Shown piece by piece: positions 53,254 through 61,884 of a DNA stretch of 64,000 bases (position 1 is the stretch's first letter; each line of letters opens with the position of its first letter). Position numbers and translations under genes: made by a program. The notes under the pieces were generated by a model that was not told the DNA's origin, did no database searches, and was given only the letters and a program-made list of their open reading frames with translations. The stretch spans positions 1 through 64,000 of the forward strand of contig NZ_JABSNL010000002.1 of NCBI RefSeq assembly GCF_013294025.1. Reading direction: 5' to 3'. The DNA comes from Flavobacterium aeripolare (lineage in GTDB: Bacteria > Bacteroidota > Bacteroidia > Flavobacteriales > Flavobacteriaceae).

Positions 53254-53937
53254 ATGAAACACTTATTATTTCTATTATTCCCTTTCCTACTTTTCGCTCA
53301 ATCGAACTATGATAGAGCCCAGCGTTTTTTTGACGATAAAAAGTACGATCAAGCAAAACCTTTATTAGAGTCTTTATATAGATCGAATGCTACTAATTTG
53401 ACTATTATTGAAAACTTAGGTGATATTGCGGGTTATAATAAAGATTGGCCTGAAGCAATAGCATATTATAAAAAGCTTAAAACATTAAAGCCTCAGGAGT
53501 CTAACTACTATTATAAATATGGTGGTGCAAGTGGTATGTATGCCTTAGAGGTCAACAATTTTAAGGCGTTAGGAATGCTTGACGATATAAAAGAATCCTT
53601 TGAAAAAGCAATTCAGTTAGATCCAAAACATATAGGTGCTCGATGGGCATTAGTGGAGCTTTATATCAAATTGCCAGGAATAGTGGGTGGAAGTGAGTCT
53701 AAAGCAAAGAAATATTCTAATGAGTTACTGGCTATTTCAGCGGTTGATGGTTATTTATCACGCGGGAAAATAGAGGAATACTTTAAAAGATATAAGGCTG
53801 CCGAAGTCGCTTACAAAAAAGCAATTATAGCAAGTAATAATTCGGTGGAGAGTTATAGAAAATTAGCAGATTTATATAAAAATAAGATGAACGAACCAGC
53901 AAAGGCAAGTGCACTCTTAGAACAGTTGAAAAAGTAA
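53254..53937 (+). CDS. secreted tetratricopeptide-repeat protein
   Basis: A 227-residue protein with a signal peptide (MKHLLFLLFPFLLFAQS) and several TPR-like helix pairs (YDQAKPLLESLYR, WPEAIAYYKKLKTL, ESFEKAIQLDPKHIGARWALVELY, YKAAEVAYKKAIIAS). TPRs bind other proteins; here the location is periplasm or envelope. A -7 TATTTTTG box ends 4 bases before the ATG. mpl follows after 22 bases, so this may be a peptidoglycan-related operon. Confidence 0.85.
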   Translation: MKHLLFLLFPFLLFAQSNYDRAQRFFDDKKYDQAKPLLESLYRSNATNLTIIENLGDIAGYNKDWPEAIAYYKKLKTLKPQESNYYYKYGGASGMYALEVNNFKALGMLDDIKESFEKAIQLDPKHIGARWALVELYIKLPGIVGGSESKAKKYSNELLAISAVDGYLSRGKIEEYFKRYKAAEVAYKKAIIASNNSVESYRKLADLYKNKMNEPAKASALLEQLKK

Positions 53938-53959
53938 ATTGAACATTTAAGAATACGAT

Positions 53960-55315
53960 ATGAGAACTCATTTTATAGCTATTGGAGGTAGCGCAATGCA
54001 TAACCTAGCATTAGCATTAAATAATAAAGGATACCAAGTAACTGGTAGCGATGATGCTATTTTTGAGCCGTCTAAATCGCGTCTAGATAAAAAAGGATTG
54101 TTGCCTGCAACAATGGGTTGGTTTCCAGAGAAAATAACAAATGATATTGGAGCTGTTATTTTAGGGATGCATGCAAAGGCTGATAATCCAGAGTTGCTAA
54201 AAGCGCAAGAGCTAGGATTGAAAATTTATTCGTATCCTGAATTTTTATTCGAACAGTCAAAAAATAAAACACGTGTTGTAATAGGAGGGTCTCACGGTAA
54301 AACAACAATAACCTCTATGACCTTACATGTAATGCATTATCATGATATTGCTGTTGATTATATGGTAGGAGCGCAGTTAGAAGGATTTGACACAATGGTA
54401 CATCTTACAGAGGAGAATGATTTTATTGTTCTTGAAGGTGATGAGTATTTGTCTTCACCGATAGATAGAAGACCTAAGTTTCATTTATACCAGCCTAACA
54501 TTGCATTAATTTCAGGAATTGCTTGGGATCATATTAACGTGTTTCCTACTTATGAAAATTACGTAGAGCAGTTTGAAATTTTTGTTTCAAAAATCACAAA
54601 TGGAGGTATTCTAGTCTACAATGAGGATGACGCTGAAGTTAAAAAAGTTGCTGACGCTGCTACTAATCCTATTAGGAAATTAGCCTACACCACACCTAAC
54701 TATAAAGTAGAGAATGGTGTGACTTTACTAGAAACTCCAGAAGGGGATATGCCTATCGAAGTTTTTGGTGCTCATAATCTTAACAATTTGGCTGGAGCCA
54801 AATGGATTTGTCAAAATATGGGTGTTGACGAAGAAGCATTCTATGAGGCAATAGCTAGTTTTAAAGGTGCTTCTAAACGTTTAGAGAAAATAGCAGAAGG
54901 AAAAGGGAAGGTTGCATATAAAGATTTTGCACATTCTCCTAGTAAAGTAGCTGCGACTACTAAGGCTGTAAAAGAACAATATCCAGATAGAAAATTAATA
55001 GCCTGTTTAGAATTACATACGTACAGTAGCTTGAACGCTGATTTTTTGAAAGAATATGAGGGTGCGTTGCAATATGCAGATACCGCTGTCGTATTCTATT
55101 CTCCAGATGCTGTAAAGATTAAGCAGCTTGATGAAGTAACTTATGAACAAATTGCTACTGCTTTTAATAGAGAAGATTTGGTTATATATACTAATCCAGG
55201 CGAATTCAAAGAATATTTGTTTGGTTTAGACTTTGATAACTCGGCACTTTTACTAATGAGCTCAGGAAATTATGGTGGCTTAGATTTTGACGAACTTAAA
55301 AAAGTAATAGCTTAA
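53960..55315 (+). CDS. mpl: UDP-N-acetylmuramate:L-alanyl-gamma-D-glutamyl-meso-diaminopimelate ligase
   Basis: Mpl reattaches the recycled murein tripeptide to UDP-MurNAc. The 451-residue Mur ligase begins with HFIAIGGSAMHNLALAL (UDP-binding, MurC-like), has the ATP loop GGSHGKTTITSMT near residue 108, and LEGDEYLSS in the central domain. With anmK at 17 kb and murF at 2 kb it shows an active recycling route. The GNAT gene follows 6 bases later. Confidence 0.93.
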   Translation: MRTHFIAIGGSAMHNLALALNNKGYQVTGSDDAIFEPSKSRLDKKGLLPATMGWFPEKITNDIGAVILGMHAKADNPELLKAQELGLKIYSYPEFLFEQSKNKTRVVIGGSHGKTTITSMTLHVMHYHDIAVDYMVGAQLEGFDTMVHLTEENDFIVLEGDEYLSSPIDRRPKFHLYQPNIALISGIAWDHINVFPTYENYVEQFEIFVSKITNGGILVYNEDDAEVKKVADAATNPIRKLAYTTPNYKVENGVTLLETPEGDMPIEVFGAHNLNNLAGAKWICQNMGVDEEAFYEAIASFKGASKRLEKIAEGKGKVAYKDFAHSPSKVAATTKAVKEQYPDRKLIACLELHTYSSLNADFLKEYEGALQYADTAVVFYSPDAVKIKQLDEVTYEQIATAFNREDLVIYTNPGEFKEYLFGLDFDNSALLLMSSGNYGGLDFDELKKVIA

Positions 55316-55321
55316 ATACTG

Positions 55322-55780
55322 GTGGAAAATAATTTTAAAATTATAAGAACCACATCAGAGCATCCTGACTTTGCTGTACTAGTGGCGCTTTTAGATAAAA
55401 GTCTGTGGGCTGCTTACCCTGAGTTGGCTAGCGATTACTGGGGAAATAATATTTTAGAAATTAACCCAAACGTTGTGATCGTTTATAGCGACAATAAAGC
55501 GGTTAGCTGTAGCTGTTTTAAAAAGAAAGACAATACAACCATCGAAATTAAACGCATGTTTGTTGCCGATGCGTATAGAGGAAACGGTTTGGCTCTAGTG
55601 ATGCTAGAGGAACTGGAATCTTGGGCTACTGATTTAGGTTTTACAAGATCAGTGCTAGAGACACTTTATAAGCAAGAGGCTGCTATGAAGATGTATGCAA
55701 AAGCAGGTTACGAAAATATTGATAATTATCCTCCTTATGTAGGGCGAACAGCAAGTATATGTATGGGTAAAAATATTTAG
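55322..55780 (+). CDS. GNAT-family N-acetyltransferase
   Basis: A 152-residue acetyltransferase. The CoA-binding motif is seen in EIKRMFVADAYRGNGLALVMLEELESWA (RxxGxA type) and the later ETLYKQEAAMKMYAKAGYENI. The start is GTG at 55322, only 6 bases after mpl, because no ATG lies upstream in frame and the sequence begins well within the fold. The substrate is unknown. Confidence 0.85.
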   Translation: MENNFKIIRTTSEHPDFAVLVALLDKSLWAAYPELASDYWGNNILEINPNVVIVYSDNKAVSCSCFKKKDNTTIEIKRMFVADAYRGNGLALVMLEELESWATDLGFTRSVLETLYKQEAAMKMYAKAGYENIDNYPPYVGRTASICMGKNI

Positions 55781-55850
55781 ATTCAATTGCCCCGATTGAA
55801 TTTATGCGAGCGGCAAGTGTTGTCGTGAGATTTAATTTAAATCGGTAACA

Positions 55851-56543
55851 ATGGAACAAAGTAATTTTCCAATTACAAACTGGTCAGAAGATGATCGACC
55901 TCGAGAAAAATTAATGCTTAAAGGCAAGAGTGCCCTTAGTGACGCTGAGTTAATTGCTATTTTAATTGGTTCAGGCAATCGCAATGAGTCAGCAGTAGAT
56001 TTAAGTAAAAGGATCTTAGGTGGTGTTAGTAATAATCTAAATGCATTAGGAAAACTATCTATAGCACCCTTAACTCAATATAAGGGAATAGGAGAGGCAA
56101 AAGCGATTTCGATTATCGCAGCGCTAGAGCTAGGGAGACGTCGTCGAGCAGAGGAAGCTGTAGAATTAGTAAAGATAACGTCTAGTAAAGCAATTTTTGA
56201 ATTAATGCAGCCTATCATCGGCGAGTTAGCTCACGAAGAGTTTTGGATTGTGTATTTAAATAATTCAAATAAGGTTCTTTCTAAGGAGCAACTTAGTAAA
56301 GGAGGTATTACGGGAACATTAGTTGATGTTAGGATAGTGTTCAAGAAAGCATTAGAATTAAGTGCTACGGCCTTAATTTTGTGTCACAATCATCCGTCAG
56401 GAACGCTAGTGCCTAGTGAGGCAGACAAACACATTACTAAAAAGCTGAAACTGGCAGGGGAGAGTCTAGAAATAAAAGTTTTAGATCACGTAATTGTAAC
56501 CGAAAATAGTTACTTCAGTTTTGTAGATTCGGGAATATTTTAA
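55851..56543 (+). CDS. radC: RadC family JAB-domain protein
   Basis: A 230-residue protein with an N-terminal helix-hairpin-helix region (about 1-95, with LTQYKGIGEAKAISIIAALELGRR) and a C-terminal JAB/MPN metallo domain with the HNHPSG motif and following Asp (CHNHPSGTLVPSEAD). Despite the name, a repair role is doubtful in the family. It sits 70 bases after the GNAT gene and 10 before the HAD gene. Confidence 0.93.
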   Translation: MEQSNFPITNWSEDDRPREKLMLKGKSALSDAELIAILIGSGNRNESAVDLSKRILGGVSNNLNALGKLSIAPLTQYKGIGEAKAISIIAALELGRRRRAEEAVELVKITSSKAIFELMQPIIGELAHEEFWIVYLNNSNKVLSKEQLSKGGITGTLVDVRIVFKKALELSATALILCHNHPSGTLVPSEADKHITKKLKLAGESLEIKVLDHVIVTENSYFSFVDSGIF

Positions 56544-56553
56544 AAAAATAAAA

Positions 56554-57243
56554 ATGAAAATTAATAATATAAGTGATGTTTTTTTTGACTTGGATCACAC
56601 ACTTTGGGATTTCGATAAAAATTCTGAAATAACTTTTGGTAAAATATTAGCTAATAATCATCCTACGATAGACGTTAAGGATTTTATCGCTAAATATGTT
56701 CCCATAAATCAAGCTTGCTGGCAATTATATCAATTTGATAAAATAACGCATGATGAGTTGCGATACAACCGTTTAAAAGATTCATTTGATGCTATCAATT
56801 ATACGATTAGTGACAGTCATATCGAGGTGATTGCTCAAGAGTACTTAACCTTTTTGCCAGATAATAATCACCTTTTTGATGGTACGATCGAAGTTTTAGA
56901 TTATTTAAACGAGAATTATAAGCTGCACATCATCACAAATGGTTTTGCCGAGGTTCAGGATCGAAAAATAAAAAACTCAAAAATTGAGAGCTATTTTAGA
57001 ACTATTACCAACTCAGAGTTGGCCGGTGTAAAGAAACCCAATGCTATAATTTTTGAATATGCTTTAAATTTAGCTGGTGCAAAAAAAGAAAATAGCATCA
57101 TGATAGGTGATTCATTAGAAGCAGATGTTCAGGGAGCTCTAGACATGGGCCTTGACGCGATATTTTTTAATGAGAGCAAAATTGAAGTCGTCGATAATAT
57201 TAAACAAGTTAATCATTTATTAGAATTAAAGAAATACCTTTAG
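56554..57243 (+). CDS. HAD-superfamily hydrolase (YjjG-type nucleotidase)
   Basis: A 229-residue phosphatase. The catalytic DxD is in VFFDLDHTLWDFDKN, motif II is THE ITNGF segment, the Lys lies in VKKPNAIIF and motif IV is IMIGDSLEADVQGALD. The sequence resembles YjjG, which removes phosphate from non-canonical pyrimidine nucleotides. Between radC and the secreted hypothetical gene, with gaps of 10 and 3 bases: one operon. Confidence 0.9.
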   Translation: MKINNISDVFFDLDHTLWDFDKNSEITFGKILANNHPTIDVKDFIAKYVPINQACWQLYQFDKITHDELRYNRLKDSFDAINYTISDSHIEVIAQEYLTFLPDNNHLFDGTIEVLDYLNENYKLHIITNGFAEVQDRKIKNSKIESYFRTITNSELAGVKKPNAIIFEYALNLAGAKKENSIMIGDSLEADVQGALDMGLDAIFFNESKIEVVDNIKQVNHLLELKKYL

Positions 57244-57246
57244 AAC

Positions 57247-58023
57247 ATGAAAAAATACATTTTATTACTACTGCTAGTTGTAGGTAGTGCCATTAACGCT
57301 CAAACTGTTAACAATTATAAAGCAGTTATTGTACCTTTAAAATATGATTTTTTGAAGTCAGAAAACGCATATCGTTTAAATACTATATCAAAATTCAATA
57401 CAAAGAAAGCTGGATTTGAGGCATTTTATGCTAATCAATCTATCCCAAGAGAAATGACTAATCGTTGTGATTTACTCTATCTTAATGTAGAGAAAGATAG
57501 CGGTTTTCTAGTTACTAAATTGTTTGTGACTTTCAAAGATTGTAATGGTACTATAATATTTCAATCTGAGACAGGTAAAAGTAAAGAGAAAGAGTATGAA
57601 GCAGCTTATATGGAGGCTTTAAACGAAGCATTCCAATCTGTTTATGCTTTGCATTATAAATATGAAGGTCCAGCTGCTAATGTAGCTGCAGATCAAATGG
57701 ATCAAAATCAAACTTATAATAATAATCAAACAGTGTATGCTCCTGCAACTAAGATCAACGTTCAGGAAGAAGAACAAGCTACTGTTACAACAGTTGCATC
57801 CACAGAAGGATTGCTATATGCGCAACCAATAGCTAATGGTTACCAATTAATAGATGCTACGCCAAAAGTGGTTATGAAAGTAACTAAAACTTCTAATCCT
57901 GCTACTTACATCGCTGTAAAAGGTGATACTCAAGGTGTTTTAGTTTCTAAAAATGGGGCATGGTTTTTTGAATATTATCAAGACCAAAATCTTATTTCAG
58001 AAAAAGTTGAGGTGAAATTTTAA
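57247..58023 (+). CDS. secreted hypothetical protein
   Basis: A 258-residue protein with a clear signal peptide (MKKYILLLLLVVGSAINAQ). No family is recognised. A first domain (about 20-140) includes FLVTKLFVTFKDCNGTIIFQS; an Asn/Gln-rich linker follows (about 150-170), then a C-terminal beta-rich part. It begins 3 bases after the HAD stop, so it is the last gene of that operon and ends at a terminator. Confidence 0.8.
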   Translation: MKKYILLLLLVVGSAINAQTVNNYKAVIVPLKYDFLKSENAYRLNTISKFNTKKAGFEAFYANQSIPREMTNRCDLLYLNVEKDSGFLVTKLFVTFKDCNGTIIFQSETGKSKEKEYEAAYMEALNEAFQSVYALHYKYEGPAANVAADQMDQNQTYNNNQTVYAPATKINVQEEEQATVTTVASTEGLLYAQPIANGYQLIDATPKVVMKVTKTSNPATYIAVKGDTQGVLVSKNGAWFFEYYQDQNLISEKVEVKF

Positions 58024-58041
58024 AAAGTTTAGAGCGATAAT

Positions 58042-58084
58042 AAAAAAGGTCCTAAAAGCATTAACGTGCATTTAGGACCTTTTT
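58042..58084 (+). terminator. bidirectional terminator between the secreted hypothetical gene and rarA
   Basis: Arms AAAAAAGGTCCTAAA and TTTAGGACCTTTTT with an inner GCA/TGC pairing; convergent genes on both sides. Confidence 0.9.
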
Positions 58085-58086
58085 AT

Positions 58087-59364
58087 TTAATAACCGTATT
58101 TTCCTTTCCAGCGATTTTTTAAAAAATCTCTGGTTGTGTTTTCACGAGAATTAATTCCTGGCGTGTACAAGGCTGAGTTTTTCACTTCTTCTGGCAAATA
58201 CTCTTGTTCTGCAAAGTTGTTTTGGTAATCATGAGAGTACTTGTATTCGTCTCCATAACCCAATTCTTTCATTAATTTTGTAGGAGCATTTCTTAAGTGA
58301 ATTGGCACAGATAAATCACCTGTTTGCTTTACCAGTTGTTGTGCTGAGCCTATGGCTAAGTAAGAAGCATTACTCTTAGGCGATGTTGCTAAATAGATGG
58401 CGCACTGACTTAAAATAATGCGACTTTCAGGATAACCAATTGTTGCAACTGCTTGAAAAGTATTGTTAGCCATAATAAATGCCGTAGGATTTGCTAAGCC
58501 GATGTCTTCGCTAGATAAAATTAACATGCGTCTCGCGATGAATTTTACATCCTCGCCGCCTTCAATCATTCGAGCAAGCCAGTAAACCGCTCCATTGGGG
58601 TCACTACCCCGAATTGATTTTATAAATGCCGAAACGATATCGTAATGTTGCTCACCACTTTTATCATATAAGACGGTGTTTTGCTGTACTAATGCAAACA
58701 CCCGTTCATTTGTAATTACAATTTCATCCTCTGCAGATGCGTTGATCACCAGCTCGAAGATATTTAATAATTTACGGCCATCTCCTCCAGAAAGTCTCAG
58801 TAAGGCTTCTGTTTCCTTTAAAACAATATTTTTTGTAAGTAGGTAGGCGTCTTTTTTCAAAGCTCTTTGTAATAGCGCTTCCAAGTCTGCTTTTGTAAAT
58901 GCATTCAAAATGTACACTTGACAACGTGATAATAGGGCAGGGATCACCTCAAAACTGGGGTTCTCTGTCGTTGCGCCTATCAATGTAATCCAGCCTTTCT
59001 CAACGGCTGCAAGTAGCGAATCTTGCTGTGATTTACTAAAGCGATGAATCTCATCTATAAATAGAATCGGATTTTTTGCGGTGAAAAGTCCGCCACTTTG
59101 TTTTGCTTTCTCAATAACCTCCCTAATGTCCTTTACGCCAGAATTGATGGCGCTCAAGATATAAAACGGGCGTTTAGATTCCTGAGCAATGATTTGTGCT
59201 AACGTTGTTTTCCCCGTACCGGGTGGTCCCCATAATATTAATGAGGGAATAATTCCTTTCGTAATTTGGTTTGTTAATGATCCGTTAGGTCCTATCAAGT
59301 GGGACTGGCTAACGTAATCCTCTAAATTCTGTGGGCGTATGCGTTCTGCTAATGGTGCTTCCAT
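58087..59364 (-). CDS. rarA: replication-associated recombination protein A
   Basis: A AAA+ ATPase that acts at stalled replication forks. The 425-residue protein has Walker [11 protein letters not shown] near residue 46, Walker [11 protein letters not shown] near 100, sensor 1 [10 protein letters not shown], and the C-terminal MgsA/RarA domain. The -7 box TAATTTTG (minus strand, 59369-59376) ends 4 bases before the ATG, suggesting a leaderless mRNA. It ends at a shared terminator. Confidence 0.95.
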   Translation of the reverse strand: MEAPLAERIRPQNLEDYVSQSHLIGPNGSLTNQITKGIIPSLILWGPPGTGKTTLAQIIAQESKRPFYILSAINSGVKDIREVIEKAKQSGGLFTAKNPILFIDEIHRFSKSQQDSLLAAVEKGWITLIGATTENPSFEVIPALLSRCQVYILNAFTKADLEALLQRALKKDAYLLTKNIVLKETEALLRLSGGDGRKLLNIFELVINASAEDEIVITNERVFALVQQNTVLYDKSGEQHYDIVSAFIKSIRGSDPNGAVYWLARMIEGGEDVKFIARRMLILSSEDIGLANPTAFIMANNTFQAVATIGYPESRIILSQCAIYLATSPKSNASYLAIGSAQQLVKQTGDLSVPIHLRNAPTKLMKELGYGDEYKYSHDYQNNFAEQEYLPEEVKNSALYTPGINSRENTTRDFLKNRWKGKYGY

Positions 59365-59580
59365 TTTGCAAAATTAATCAATTTATTTGAAGCTATTCCA
59401 GCTATCCACTATATCTTTTTATAAACAGCTCGTGCCTCGCAGTTTATAAAAAGGATGCCGTTACTATCTGGGCTATTTCGATTAGAAATCTAAGAATGTT
59501 TGTAGGTAAGGTGACAAAATAGCATATAATATCTTTGGTTTCATTTTTGCAATTACAACAAAGAATAATTATCAGATACT

Positions 59581-60354
59581 ATGGAAAAAGAATTCAAATA
59601 TACAAATGCTGTCATCGCAGTGCCATTATTTTTTGTGCTTTCCATGTGGCTAGTATATTGGTTCGAAATAAGATTTCATTATAATTTTGTGACAAACGGT
59701 ATTTTACCTAGAGAAATTAGCGGTTTGCAAGGTGTGCTATTTAGTCCCTTTATTCATTCTAATCTGGGGCATTTGTATAACAACTCAATTCCGCTTTTAG
59801 TCCTTTTAGCAGCCTTGCAATATTTTTATCCTCGTCATTCTTTTGCAGTAATTTGCTATGGTATTTTGTCCTCCGGACTACTAACTTGGTTAATAGGCAG
59901 AACAAGCTATCACATTGGCGCTAGCGGACTCATTTATGTTCTTGTAGGGTTTATATTTTTTAAAGGAGTGCTTACTAGATATTATCGTCTCGTTGCGTTA
60001 TCGCTAACGGTAATTGTATTGTATGGTGGAATGATCTGGTATGTACTGCCAGATGTGGATAATTCAATCTCGTGGGAAGGGCATCTTGCAGGTTTAGTAT
60101 CTGGAGTCGCTTTTGCCATTATACTAAAATCGCCTGAATATAAAAAAGTTCCAAAGTACGAATGGGAACTTCCAGAATATGATGTTGCCGAAGATAAGTT
60201 TATGCAGCGGTTTGATGAAAATGGGAATTTTGTAAACTTACCCGAAGAAGCGATAGAAGAGAAGGAAGTTGTTTATTCTTATTTTACTGGAGATATTAGA
60301 GTGAATTATAGTTATGTGGAGCGAAGTATTGCCAGCGATAGTGAATTTAATTAG
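59581..60354 (+). CDS. rhomboid family intramembrane serine protease
   Basis: A 257-residue polytopic protease. It has about six spans in the first 190 residues; the HSNLGHLYNNSIPLL block supplies the oxyanion His/Asn region, GASGLIYVL the catalytic Ser and GHLAG the catalytic His. A hydrophilic tail of about 60 residues follows. Substrates are unknown. It is a single gene sharing its terminator with convergent susD. Confidence 0.92.
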   Translation: MEKEFKYTNAVIAVPLFFVLSMWLVYWFEIRFHYNFVTNGILPREISGLQGVLFSPFIHSNLGHLYNNSIPLLVLLAALQYFYPRHSFAVICYGILSSGLLTWLIGRTSYHIGASGLIYVLVGFIFFKGVLTRYYRLVALSLTVIVLYGGMIWYVLPDVDNSISWEGHLAGLVSGVAFAIILKSPEYKKVPKYEWELPEYDVAEDKFMQRFDENGNFVNLPEEAIEEKEVVYSYFTGDIRVNYSYVERSIASDSEFN

Positions 60355-60371
60355 TCAAATTACATGTCAAC

Positions 60372-60404
60372 AAAAAAGGCTGTCCTTGATAGGACAGCCT
60401 TTTT
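60372..60404 (+). terminator. bidirectional terminator between rhomboid and susD
   Basis: Arms AAAAAAGGCTGTCCT and AGGACAGCCTTTTT around a short loop. Confidence 0.9.
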
Positions 60405-60428
60405 AGTATTAAAAAAAACAGTGAGGTG

Positions 60429-61880
60429 TTATTGATTCACTTCTGTTTTATCTGTAATTTTTGGCAGTGGAGTTGGAACATTAGCTCCATTTGCGTTAAT
60501 CTCATCTTGAGAATAAATTAAACGTTGCGGCGTTCCAGCAAATAGACTGTTGATTTTTATACCAGCAATGTTGTTTGTTCTTCTGAAATCAGTAAATGCT
60601 TCATAATTACCCAAGAAATAAATATATCTTTCTTCGTATATTTCTCTTAGTAAAGCATTTTGATTAGTTAAGGTTCCAGCCATGTTTTCCATACCTCCGG
60701 CAGTAAAATCAGCAGCATCATAGTTTGAGTATTTAAAAGTAAGACCTTTATAACCTAAACTTGCTACACCGCCTGTCACGTTACCAATAGAATATCCTGT
60801 ATCTAACAACATTCTATAAGCGTTGTAAGATGCTAGACCTGTACTAAAAGATACACGAGCATCTGCCTCAGCGATAATTAATAACATTTCACCATAAGTT
60901 ACTAGAGGTAAGTTAGAGTCTGATCCAAATTTACCCGTTTCAGTATCATAGTCAAGACCATTAATATTTAGCTCCGTTCCAGTGTATATGAATGCTAAAC
61001 GTGCTGCTTCATCCGTTTTACTATTTGTTCTAGTAATTGCCGAAGTACTATTTAAAAGTGTTACTGCGTATCCTGCACCATTCATATACCCTTGTCTCTC
61101 ATACTCTAAAAATTCATAGAATGGATTAAAGTTTTGTTGAGAAGTTGCACCTTGAAAAAGTGCATTAAAATCATTAGCTGAAGTATTAAAACCCTTAAGT
61201 GCGTTTGCTTTTGCTGCAGTATAATTCTTAACGTGCAAGTAATATCTAGCCTTTAAAGAGTATGCCAATTGAGTCCATTTTGCTGTGTTACCTTGGTAAT
61301 GATAATCAAGATTTGCAGGGATTAATCCAGGTTTAGCAAGATTAGCTATAGCATCGTCAAGTAACGTTTGCAACTTAGCATAGATATCTGACTGTTTGTC
61401 AAATTTTGGTTTGTTAAATGGATCATTTGTAATAAATTCAGAGTAGGGAATGTCTCCCCAAAGAGAAGTTGCAGTACCAATACTGTGCGCTTCCACAATC
61501 TGAAGCGCTCCAAGCACTTTTGAATTGTTTTCTGCTATTGCTTTTTGTTGCGTGATTCTATCTTGCGTTAAAAAGTTAACATAAAGAAGGCCCCAAGCAG
61601 AATCAGAATCTGCAGATGTGTTCGCATTCCAGTCGTTTAGCGGAATATATTGTCTATCAATTCCAGTTGCCTGACCAAGCCACAACATTGTATTTCTTAC
61701 ATTATTTGTTGTTTGAAAATACTGGTTAGCTAATAATACTGATTGAAATATATTTTTTGCTTGAGCATCGTCCGCTTGTAACTTATTAGGGTTTTCATTG
61801 ATACCCTCAACAGAATCTGTACAGCTCACTACAGCAAGTGCTAATAGTAGTGGTGTTATGTATTTGTTATATTTTTTCAT
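60429..61880 (-). CDS. SusD/RagB-family outer membrane lipoprotein
   Basis: The surface lipoprotein partner of the SusC-type transporter; it caps the barrel and captures the nutrient. The 483-residue protein has a signal with lipobox ending AVVSC (Cys near 20), many helices including TPR-like ones, and the end region REIYEERYIYFLGNYEAFTDFRRTNN typical of the SusD-like_2 group. It starts 4 bases after the susC stop. The nutrient cannot be told; no glycoside hydrolase or peptidase gene lies in the visible part. Confidence 0.93.
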   Translation of the reverse strand: MKKYNKYITPLLLALAVVSCTDSVEGINENPNKLQADDAQAKNIFQSVLLANQYFQTTNNVRNTMLWLGQATGIDRQYIPLNDWNANTSADSDSAWGLLYVNFLTQDRITQQKAIAENNSKVLGALQIVEAHSIGTATSLWGDIPYSEFITNDPFNKPKFDKQSDIYAKLQTLLDDAIANLAKPGLIPANLDYHYQGNTAKWTQLAYSLKARYYLHVKNYTAAKANALKGFNTSANDFNALFQGATSQQNFNPFYEFLEYERQGYMNGAGYAVTLLNSTSAITRTNSKTDEAARLAFIYTGTELNINGLDYDTETGKFGSDSNLPLVTYGEMLLIIAEADARVSFSTGLASYNAYRMLLDTGYSIGNVTGGVASLGYKGLTFKYSNYDAADFTAGGMENMAGTLTNQNALLREIYEERYIYFLGNYEAFTDFRRTNNIAGIKINSLFAGTPQRLIYSQDEINANGANVPTPLPKITDKTEVNQ

Positions 61881-61884
61881 TTTT